Source of the DNA: an uncultured Paenibacillaceae bacterium
GTDB lineage: Bacteria; Bacillota; Bacilli; Aneurinibacillales; Aneurinibacillaceae
Length of the DNA: 18,195 nucleotides
Assembly (NCBI GenBank): GCA_937874515.1
Contig: CALNBV010000214.1
Coordinates: 1-18,195, forward strand
Direction: 5' to 3'
Both the position numbers and the translations under genes were made by a program. The notes beneath the pieces are model-generated. The model was given only the letters and a program-made list of their open reading frames with translations, had not been told where the DNA came from and did no database searches. This document shows positions 12,163 to 18,195 of the stretch, piece by piece; the first letter of the stretch is position 1, and every line of letters starts with the position of its first letter.

Positions 12163-14931
12163 ATGAATAAATTCTTAAAGGTAGTCGCTTCAATCCTTCT
12201 TGTCCAATCTATTTTTCTGCCACTAACTAACGATTACACAGTTCGTGCACAAACAGGTAGCACGTATGTATCTCTCGATGCAGTTGTAACAAATGGATTA
12301 TTGGATGAAAACAATGATTCAATTTATCTGGTTGCGCCAAACCGATTATATTTTATTAAAGCCAGTACCATGGAAGTATCTAAAACAATATCCTTCGATG
12401 GCAATCCAACAGATTTGGATTTATATAATGGAAAGCTATATCTCCCCTTAGAAAATCAGATTCTTGTTGTTGATTCTATTAAAAGAACTAAAGTAGATAC
12501 TTTGCCTGTATCTGCCTCCCGATTAGCTTTTGACCAGAATAAAATGTTTTATACTACCCAAAGTTATTATTCAGAGTTATGGGTTTATAATTTAACAGAA
12601 AAGAAAAATATAACTACCATTACTTCAGACAGGCTCTATAACAAAGTTTTTAATTCTCCTGATTTAACAGTTGATGTTAATCAGCATATTTTGTATGCAG
12701 GAGATAGTATAGGAACCAATTGTCTATTTGCTTATAGTACAACTGATTACAAAAAAGTTAGCAATCCTATTGAAGTAATGGGGGACTCGATATCAGCAGA
12801 AGATAATCATTTAATACTAGATGGGAAAGAGCTTTTTTACAATTCTAAATCAGTGGATCCTACTAATTTCAAGCAAATAAATGGCCATTATGATAAAGGG
12901 GCTATTCTATCCATAAAAGGAAATAATGTTTATACCAAAAATGGAATTTATCATCGTGAATATTTCGTGAAAATTGCTAATTTGCCCGTAAACACTACCT
13001 TTGCCCTAGAAGATAGCAATGGGCGGTCCTATTATTTTGATCCATCTACAAAAAGGTTGAAAAAAGAGGCCATAACTAAATTGTTACCTAAAACCAATTA
13101 TTCTTTAAGTAATAATCAGCTCACATTAAAAGAAGGAATTACTGACTGGGCAATTAATGATGCAGATGGAATGATTTATGCAGTATCAGAAAAAACCAAT
13201 AAATTATATTGGATTCGCAAAAGCGATTTAAATATCGTAAAAGAAATCTTTGTTGGAAGTAATCCTACTGATGTTGAATTATATAATGGGAAATTATATA
13301 TTCCTCTCCATGGCTCCACGAAGACAGTGGCGGTGGATGCTGGGAAAGGGGAGATTCTGAATACATATAACCTTGGTAGCTATCCCTATTCATTGCAGGT
13401 TGATAGTAAACGAATTTATTACAATGAAGAGGATAATATAACATCTGTCTATTGTTATAATTTCACTGAAAAAACCAATCAAAAACTGATGTCAGAAAAT
13501 TATTCTAAAACAAGTCTTTGTTTAGATCGAAACAAAGGAGTTTTATATATCGGAAAAGGTGAAGGGGAACTATATAAGGTAAACACTTCCGATTTAACCA
13601 TTACCCCCTGTATCCAAAGGGAAGATTTTAATGATTATACATATTCCTCCTTACAACGGGATCTTGTGAGGGATGGAGATCATCTTTATTTTGCCGGGTA
13701 TTTATTTAAGACGAGTCAGATTTCTATTGGGAAAGAAATTAGATATTATAATGACGACATTCTTTTTGCCCGGGGAGATAAAGTTTTTGGGGAGAAGGCC
13801 TCTTATGATCGATTGGGACGCTATCGAATCACTCCTGAATTTCAAGGGGTTGACTTTGCCTATATGGATGAAAAAGATTGGGTTTATTTTTATCGGGAAA
13901 ATACCCAATCCATCTATAAAAACCCCTTTAAAAAATACAGAGGTGGAGAAGAACAGCCAAAGGCCATTAGTGCAGAGACCCTTTTTAAAGATTTTCCACT
14001 ACCTGCCAAAATGTTAGCCTATGTACCTACTGATATAGATAAACATTGGTCTGAAGGTTATTTACGGCAGTTTATATTTGCAGGTTTGCTAAAAGGTTAT
14101 GTTGATGAAAAAGGTATGTATACAATAAAGCCTAACAATAAAATTACCAGAGCGGAGTTTGTTACCATTCTTGTACGGGCATTAACGTTATATAGTCAGG
14201 ATTCAGGGAAAAGCTTTGTGGATGTAAAAAAAGATGATTGGTATTATGATTCCGTTCGAATTGCCAGTTCACTAAAAATCGTAAATGGGGTCGATTCCAC
14301 CCATTTTGCTCCTAACAATCCCATTAAACGGGATGAAATGGCAGCCATTATTATTCGTGCCATGGGTGCGACACTGGATAAAAGCGGGGAACCTAAGGAT
14401 TTTTCGGACATTAAGGGGAATTGGGCAAGGAATTCGATTCTTGAAGCATCGAAAGCAGGAATAATCAATGGTTTTGAAGATGGGACATTTCGCCCTTCAC
14501 AAAATGCCACCCGTGCAGAATCAGTAAAAATGCTTTATACGGCGATGAAAAAACAAATTGGCAATCTGCCTACTGATGAGAACCTAAAACTTTACGCTAT
14601 AACCGGTGAAACCAATCCTTCCCGGGTGTATACTACTGGATTCCAGTATGATTATAATAATTATATATTCGGCATCTTAAATGGCAGTCATGACAATGGT
14701 TACAATTATTATTATGACAGTTGGGGACCCTATGATGTGGAAGTTTTGGAGAAATCTAATTCTTTAGCTGTTTTAAGAATGAAAGGTGGAACTTATGAGA
14801 TTTCACGGCACAAATATGCAAATGGTGTAATCCTAAAAGAGGCATATACTGTGGAAAAAGATGTTCTTATCTTTATCATTATGCAGAATGGTTATATGAA
14901 TACTTACTATAGTCAACCTTACAGTAATTAA
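12163..14931 (+). CDS. SLH-domain surface protein with duplicated propeller-like region
   Basis: The start ATG 12163 is chosen over the upstream ATG 12100 because GGGGGA lies 8 bases before it and the protein then begins with a standard signal peptide (MNKFLKVVASILLVQSIFLP, cleavage probably after VRA near residue 29). The 922-aa product has two homologous halves (about 32-310 and 319-600) with motifs such as NPTDLDLYNGKLYLPL and NPTDVELYNGKLYIPL, plus repeated YNLTEK/YNFTEK; these look like beta-propeller blades. Three SLH domains follow (about 622-675, 680-737 and 743-798), each with an RAE/RDE-type motif (ITRAE, IKRDE, ATRAE), anchoring the protein to pyruvylated cell wall polymer. A tyrosine- and asparagine-rich 120-residue tail of unknown fold ends it. 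Ligand and function are unknown. Confidence 0.87.
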   Translation: MNKFLKVVASILLVQSIFLPLTNDYTVRAQTGSTYVSLDAVVTNGLLDENNDSIYLVAPNRLYFIKASTMEVSKTISFDGNPTDLDLYNGKLYLPLENQILVVDSIKRTKVDTLPVSASRLAFDQNKMFYTTQSYYSELWVYNLTEKKNITTITSDRLYNKVFNSPDLTVDVNQHILYAGDSIGTNCLFAYSTTDYKKVSNPIEVMGDSISAEDNHLILDGKELFYNSKSVDPTNFKQINGHYDKGAILSIKGNNVYTKNGIYHREYFVKIANLPVNTTFALEDSNGRSYYFDPSTKRLKKEAITKLLPKTNYSLSNNQLTLKEGITDWAINDADGMIYAVSEKTNKLYWIRKSDLNIVKEIFVGSNPTDVELYNGKLYIPLHGSTKTVAVDAGKGEILNTYNLGSYPYSLQVDSKRIYYNEEDNITSVYCYNFTEKTNQKLMSENYSKTSLCLDRNKGVLYIGKGEGELYKVNTSDLTITPCIQREDFNDYTYSSLQRDLVRDGDHLYFAGYLFKTSQISIGKEIRYYNDDILFARGDKVFGEKASYDRLGRYRITPEFQGVDFAYMDEKDWVYFYRENTQSIYKNPFKKYRGGEEQPKAISAETLFKDFPLPAKMLAYVPTDIDKHWSEGYLRQFIFAGLLKGYVDEKGMYTIKPNNKITRAEFVTILVRALTLYSQDSGKSFVDVKKDDWYYDSVRIASSLKIVNGVDSTHFAPNNPIKRDEMAAIIIRAMGATLDKSGEPKDFSDIKGNWARNSILEASKAGIINGFEDGTFRPSQNATRAESVKMLYTAMKKQIGNLPTDENLKLYAITGETNPSRVYTTGFQYDYNNYIFGILNGSHDNGYNYYYDSWGPYDVEVLEKSNSLAVLRMKGGTYEISRHKYANGVILKEAYTVEKDVLIFIIMQNGYMNTYYSQPYSN

Positions 14932-14942
14932 TTAACATAAGT

Positions 14943-14965
14943 CATGCTAAAGCGTGTTTTTCTTT
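14943..14965 (+). terminator. Weak terminator after the SLH gene
   Basis: CATGC (14943-14947) pairs with GCGTG (14952-14956), including one T-G wobble, around a TAAA loop, followed by TTTTTCTTT. The 5-bp stem is short, so efficiency is doubtful. Confidence 0.4.
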
Positions 14966-14984
14966 ATATCTTTTTACATAAGAA

Positions 14985-15008
14985 TGATATAAACTTAAGC
15001 CTTAAGTT
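14985..15008 (+). promoter_or_regulatory. Extended -10 and overlapping palindrome before des
   Basis: TGATATAAA (14985-14993) is an extended -10 element. It runs into AACTTAAG-C-CTTAAGTT (14992-15008), a perfect 17-bp palindrome that would cover the transcription start. The arrangement suggests a repressor site controlling the desaturase. It does not match the FapR or FadR sites I know. Confidence 0.4.
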
Positions 15009-15083
15009 AATAATAATTTTAGATGGTTTGTCGGGTTCGATTACATTTCTTTGAATTTAACTTGGAGAGGACGAACAAACTGA

Positions 15084-16076
15084 ATGTCAATTCAAGATAT
15101 TTCCCCTTATGAAAGGTCACATCTCAAACGGAGTGTGTGGCAGGCAATAAATACCTTAGTGCCTTTTTTTCTGCTCTGGTTTTTAGCTTATAAGAGTTTG
15201 ACAGTATCCTATTGGTTGACCCTTGCACTGGCAGTTCCTGCAGCTCTTTTTCTTGTACGGGTTTTTATTCTTTTCCATGATTGCTGCCATAAATCCTTTT
15301 TTAAAAGTTTGGCAGCCAATGAGATTCTGGGCACGATAACGGGGATTATGACTTTTTGCCCCCACTATCAATGGAGATACACCCATGCAGTACATCATGC
15401 AACCTGTAGTAACTTGAATAAAAGAGGAATTGGGGATATTTGGACACTAACCGTAGATGAATATTTGGCCCTTTCTCCATGGAAACAATTGTCTTATCGT
15501 TTGTATCGTAATCCTTTGTTTATGGTTGTTTTTGGGCCCATATATATTTTTCTTATTGATTATCGATTTAATCGTAAACGTGCTGGCCGTAAGGAAAGAA
15601 TGAATTTGTATCTCACAAATATTTGTATAGTTGGCGTTATTGCGTTGCTCTGCTGGCTTATCGGTTGGCAATCCTTTCTTTTAGTTCATGTCCCCATCTT
15701 TTGGATTTCTGGAATGGCTGGGATCTGGCTCTTTTATGTACAGCACCAGTATGAAAATACCTATTATGAAAGAGAAGAAAATTGGGATTTCGTAAAAGCT
15801 GCCCTCCAGGGGAGTTCCTATTATAAATTACCAAAGATCTTGCAATGGTTTACGGGCAATATTGGATTCCATCATATTCACCATTTGAGTGCAAGGGTTC
15901 CTAATTATTATCTGGAACTGGTACACAATAAAAACGCACAATACCAGAATGTGCAAACCTTCACCTTAAGAACAAGCTTACAAACTTTGCGTTTCCGCTT
16001 TTGGGATGAGCAAAAGAAGAAGTTAGTAGGGTATAAAGAGATAAGCCATTTATGTAAAAAAAGAGTAAGAGCATAG
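15084..16076 (+). CDS. des: Membrane fatty acid desaturase
   Basis: A 330-aa di-iron desaturase. The three histidine boxes are complete: HDCCH (65-69), HAVHH (101-105) and HHIHH (263-267), with the extra HQYE at 221-224 typical of acyl-lipid desaturases such as B. subtilis Des (delta-5, 352 aa). Four to six membrane helices flank them. The enzyme introduces a double bond into membrane phospholipid acyl chains and keeps membranes fluid in the cold. ATG 15084 must be the start because TGA precedes it in frame; the GGAGAGG ribosome site is rather far, 13 bases. No desKR two-component genes are adjacent here; instead a palindrome overlaps the probable promoter. A strong terminator follows. Confidence 0.9.
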   Translation: MSIQDISPYERSHLKRSVWQAINTLVPFFLLWFLAYKSLTVSYWLTLALAVPAALFLVRVFILFHDCCHKSFFKSLAANEILGTITGIMTFCPHYQWRYTHAVHHATCSNLNKRGIGDIWTLTVDEYLALSPWKQLSYRLYRNPLFMVVFGPIYIFLIDYRFNRKRAGRKERMNLYLTNICIVGVIALLCWLIGWQSFLLVHVPIFWISGMAGIWLFYVQHQYENTYYEREENWDFVKAALQGSSYYKLPKILQWFTGNIGFHHIHHLSARVPNYYLELVHNKNAQYQNVQTFTLRTSLQTLRFRFWDEQKKKLVGYKEISHLCKKRVRA

Positions 16077-16091
16077 TGATAACGACATACA

Positions 16092-16123
16092 AAAATGCCC
16101 TTTAATGAAGGGCATTTTTTTTT
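16092..16123 (+). terminator. Strong terminator after des
   Basis: AAAATGCCCTT (16092-16102) pairs perfectly with AAGGGCATTTT (16108-16118), loop TAATG, followed by an uninterrupted run of nine T (16115-16123). Confidence 0.95.
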
Positions 16124-16211
16124 ATTCTATTTTTTAGTCTATTATTTTGTAGGCAAATGATTATAATTTGGTTAAGTGATGACATTCGTTATTGGAGGAA
16201 GAGGAATAAAA

Positions 16212-16673
16212 ATGAATGAGGAAGGGTTTGGATTGTTAGATCTTTGTTACGCTGAATTGGATGCAAAACAAGATTATTTAATAAATGAATATCAGTTGGG
16301 TAGTTATGGAAGGTCTTTCTATGATCAGAAACGTAAGGTTTTGCAATTTATTAACGAAAAACAGGAATTATTAGAGTTTTATGTGATAATTATTGGAACA
16401 TGGTCTCCGAAAAGCAATACATGGATGTGGGCATGGGAAAATAGCAGTATGACTGTGGAAGTACAAAAAGAAGCAAGTGCCATGAAGGAATTGGCTGAAA
16501 TAACAGGATTAAATATATTCGAAACTCCTTTTTTTCAATGTAAAGAAGGGGACGCTTATGACATTACCGCTTTAGCGGTACATCACCTGAACGCAATAGG
16601 AATGTATCAGGTGCCTGAAGAGGATAGCCATTTATTTTTAGCCATTATGAGGGAGAAAAAGTTTTTTAATTAA
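16212..16673 (+). CDS. DUF6882-like protein
   Basis: A 153-aa soluble protein. ATG 16212 is preferred over GTG 16176 because the GGAGGAAGAGG ribosome site (16194-16204) lies just before it. The segment FYDQKRKVLQFINEKQELLEFYVIIIGTWSPKSNTWMWAW (in part about 37-76) carries the 'D..KGxLxF ... GxxS/TxTWxWAW' pattern that I associate with the DUF6882 family, followed by a helical C-terminal half with DITALAVHHLNAIGMYQVP. No catalytic motif, signal peptide or membrane helix is visible. TATAAT at 16162-16167 is a likely -10. The function is unknown; such proteins are scattered singly in Bacillales genomes. Family assignment is from memory of the motif and is moderate. Confidence 0.72.
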   Translation: MNEEGFGLLDLCYAELDAKQDYLINEYQLGSYGRSFYDQKRKVLQFINEKQELLEFYVIIIGTWSPKSNTWMWAWENSSMTVEVQKEASAMKELAEITGLNIFETPFFQCKEGDAYDITALAVHHLNAIGMYQVPEEDSHLFLAIMREKKFFN

Positions 16674-16734
16674 TGAATTCATAGAGTCCTTTGTGGGGGC
16701 TTCCACTTTTTACTGCCTTTTAAATATCTTAATA

Positions 16735-16921
16735 CTATTATATAATAGGATATGTTTTTAGTTTTCAAATTGTGTCTAGCGTATATCTATTATATAATAG
16801 TAAATGTTTTTAGCTTTTAAATTGTGTCTAGCGTATATCTATTATATAATAGAAGAGGTTTTTAACATTTAAATAGGTTATTGCTATTATACAATGTGAA
16901 AGTTTTATCAATATATAATAG
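16735..16921. repeat. 52-bp tandem repeat array with palindromic cores
   Basis: Unit 1 (16735-16786) and unit 2 (16787-16838) agree at 48 of 52 positions; a third unit starts at 16839 and decays after about 40 bp. Each unit opens with the perfect 14-bp palindrome CTATTATATAATAG (16735-16748, 16787-16800, 16839-16852). Degenerate cores occur at 16884-16897 and 16908-16921. Units abut without spacers. The array lies in the 382-bp gap before mqo; the first 60 bp of that gap (16674-16734) show no feature. Confidence 0.9.
16770..16850 (+). promoter_or_regulatory. Two identical tandem promoters inside the repeat array
   Basis: TTGTGT (16770-16775) with TATAAT (16793-16798), and TTGTGT (16822-16827) with TATAAT (16845-16850), both have 17-bp spacers and the same spacer sequence. 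The TATAAT forms part of the palindrome in each case. Transcripts would start near 16805 and 16857, giving mqo a leader of about 200-250 nt. The palindrome covering the -10 could be a repressor site. Confidence 0.6.
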
Positions 16922-16952
16922 TAATACACTATTAATAGCTTTAGATTGAATC

Positions 16953-17027
16953 CAGAAAAGGTGTGTGACCAGGTTGCGCCCCTGGCTTTCCGTTGACGCC
17001 TAAGCAGGAGCGCCTACATCCTTTCTG
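16953..17027 (+). ncRNA. Candidate structured leader of mqo
   Basis: A GC-rich island after the AT-rich repeats. CAGAAA-GG-TGTG (16953-16965) can pair with the segment 17015-17027 (ending CCTTTCTG), about 12 pairs with two single-base bulges, closing a domain. Inside it CCAGG (16969-16973) pairs with CCTGG (16981-16985) around TTGCGCC, and GCGCC/GACGCC motifs recur. No terminator or ribosome-site-sequestering helix is obvious. It does not match riboswitch consensus sequences I know. A structured 5'UTR or a short sRNA-like element are both possible. Confidence 0.35.
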
Positions 17028-17055
17028 CAAAACTATGGGGATAGGGACGGTTGAA

Positions 17056-18195
17056 ATGAGCAACAGAAAAACTAGTACAGATGTAATCTTAATTGGTGCC
17101 GGAGTCATGAGTGCTACTTTGGGGACACTTCTGAAAGAATTAGTACCGAACTGGGAAATGAAAGTGTTTGAGAAGCTTGAGACTGCAGGAGAAGAAAGTT
17201 CTAACGTATGGAATAACGCGGGAACAGGGCATGCGGCTCTATGTGAGCTTAACTACACCGAAGAAAAACCGGACGGATCTATTGATATTAGCAAGGCTAT
17301 TCAAATTAACCAACAGTTTCAGGATTCAATGCAGTTTTGGTCTTATCTTGTAAATAGCAATCTAATCAGTAATCCCGAGAATTTTATCATGCCACTACCT
17401 CATATGAGTTTAGTGCAAGGGGAAGAAAATGTAGCCTTCTTAAAGAAACGTTTTGAAGCCATGACAAATAACCCTCTATTTCAGGGGATGGAATTCTCCG
17501 ATGATCCAGCTAAGTTGATGGAATGGATTCCGCTTATTATGCAAGATCGGGCATCCGATGAACCTATGGCTGCAACGAAAATCGAAGGTGGAACTGATGT
17601 TAATTTTGGCGCTTTAACATGCATGATGTTTGACCACTTAAAGAGTAAAAACGTAGAAATCAACTATAAACATAAAGTTGAAGATATAAAACGTACTAGC
17701 GATGGCCTCTGGGAATTGAAAGTTCGCAATGATCATGGTAAAGTTGAACGCCATAGTGCGAAATTTGTCTTTATCGGTGGCGGTGGCGGAAGCTTACATG
17801 TACTACAAAAATCTGGTATCCCTGAAGGGAAACATATTGGAGGATTCCCAGTAAGCGGACTATTCCTAGTATGTCAGAAACCGGAAGTAGTGGCGCAGCA
17901 CCATGCGAAAGTATACGGCAAAGCTAAAGTTGGTGCTCCTCCTATGTCTGTACCACATCTTGACACTAGATTTATTAATCATAAAAAATCTCTGCTGTTT
18001 GGACCATTTGCTGGCTTCTCACCTAAGTTTTTAAAAACCGGTTCTATGTGTGACTTATTAACTTCTGTAAAACCGGATAATCTCGTAACCATGATGGCAG
18101 CAGGCGCAAAAAACGTTCCATTGACAAAATACTTGATTGAGCAAGTAATGTTATCGAAAGAACAACGTATGGAAGAGTTGCGTGAGTTTGTCCCT
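17056..18195 (+). CDS. mqo: Malate:quinone oxidoreductase (3' end cut off)
   Basis: The frame is open from ATG 17056 to the window edge (380 codons); MQO is about 490-500 aa, so roughly 115 residues are missing. The FAD-binding VILIGAGVMSATLG (10-23) starts the protein. It continues with the MQO-type VFEKLETAGEESSNVWNNAGTGHAALCELNYT (about 37-68), GGTDVNFGALT, FVFIGGGGGSLHVLQKSGIPEG, GGFPVSGLFLVC and VPHLDTRFI blocks. MQO oxidises L-malate to oxaloacetate at the cytoplasmic membrane and feeds electrons to quinone, bypassing NAD-dependent malate dehydrogenase. AGGGACGG precedes the ATG by a few bases. A repeat array with tandem promoters and a GC-rich leader lies upstream, implying strong or complex control. 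Confidence 0.95.
   Translation, partial: MSNRKTSTDVILIGAGVMSATLGTLLKELVPNWEMKVFEKLETAGEESSNVWNNAGTGHAALCELNYTEEKPDGSIDISKAIQINQQFQDSMQFWSYLVNSNLISNPENFIMPLPHMSLVQGEENVAFLKKRFEAMTNNPLFQGMEFSDDPAKLMEWIPLIMQDRASDEPMAATKIEGGTDVNFGALTCMMFDHLKSKNVEINYKHKVEDIKRTSDGLWELKVRNDHGKVERHSAKFVFIGGGGGSLHVLQKSGIPEGKHIGGFPVSGLFLVCQKPEVVAQHHAKVYGKAKVGAPPMSVPHLDTRFINHKKSLLFGPFAGFSPKFLKTGSMCDLLTSVKPDNLVTMMAAGAKNVPLTKYLIEQVMLSKEQRMEELREFVP

Noticed and set aside
15029..15045. TnrA-like box with one mismatch (TGTCG-N7-TTACA) upstream of des
   Set aside because: No -10 lies at the required distance downstream; 40 bp on is the des start codon. Single mismatches are common by chance.
16735..16800. PerR or Fur box
   Set aside because: CTATTATATAATAG has opposite half-site orientation to TTATAAT-N-ATTATAA and lacks the centre base.
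16735..16852. CRISPR array
   Set aside because: The 52-bp units abut directly with no spacers, are AT-rich promoter DNA, and no cas genes are nearby.
16961..16996. Short frame GTG...TGA (12 codons) as a leader peptide of mqo
   Set aside because: It lies in the foldable leader, has only a weak AAAAGG before it, and no attenuator follows; nothing supports translation.

Overview
The window looks like a stretch of chromosome from a low-GC, spore-forming Bacillales bacterium, most likely a Bacillaceae-type organism. The evidence is a TnrA nitrogen regulator (known from Bacillaceae), an AprX-type intracellular subtilisin, the sporulation protein YtaF, a YhfC-type membrane protease, a DesA/Des-like acyl-lipid desaturase, an SLH-domain surface protein, strong AGGAGG ribosome sites and many TTG/GTG starts. 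Genus cannot be fixed from the sequence. No rRNA, tRNA, CRISPR array, complete insertion sequence or prophage was seen.

Layout. 1-530: a terminator-like hairpin and the C-terminal remnant of an IS91-like transposase. 558-1355: a membrane polyferredoxin. 1356-3861: the most interesting part. It holds a cidAB/lrgAB-type operon (minus strand), a 44-aa CxxC protein, tnrA (minus) and a DUF4395 membrane protein. Two perfect and two one-mismatch TnrA/GlnR boxes (TGTNA-N7-TNACA) lie in its intergenic gaps. Three face a -10 element at about the spacing expected for TnrA activation, and so does the perfect box beside lrgB. That last box points at a roughly 75-nt minus-strand transcript with a UCCUCC-containing 5' loop and an intrinsic terminator: a candidate nitrogen-controlled small RNA.

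3883-5104: minus-strand DUF502 membrane protein, then a two-gene operon of a 114-aa and a 49-aa protein of unknown function. 5261-7824: aprX, a small membrane protein and ytaF, each followed by a hairpin. 7872-12077: a DUF3298-type protein (minus), a 14-helix DHA2 efflux pump (plus), yhfC-like protease (minus, overlapping the pump tail to tail), a type-2 peptide deformylase (minus) and a GNAT acetyltransferase (plus). 12163-14931: a 922-aa secreted protein with two homologous propeller-like halves and three SLH domains. 15084-16673: a fatty acid desaturase and a DUF6882-type protein.

16674-17055: a 382-bp gap with 52-bp tandem repeats, each carrying a palindromic -10 and a complete promoter, followed by a GC-rich leader able to fold, ahead of mqo (malate:quinone oxidoreductase), which runs off the right edge.

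Most genes are single transcription units bounded by hairpins, so shared pathways are limited. The coherent unit is the putative TnrA neighbourhood at 1.4-3.4 kb. All functional statements rest on motif recognition by eye; no database search was run.
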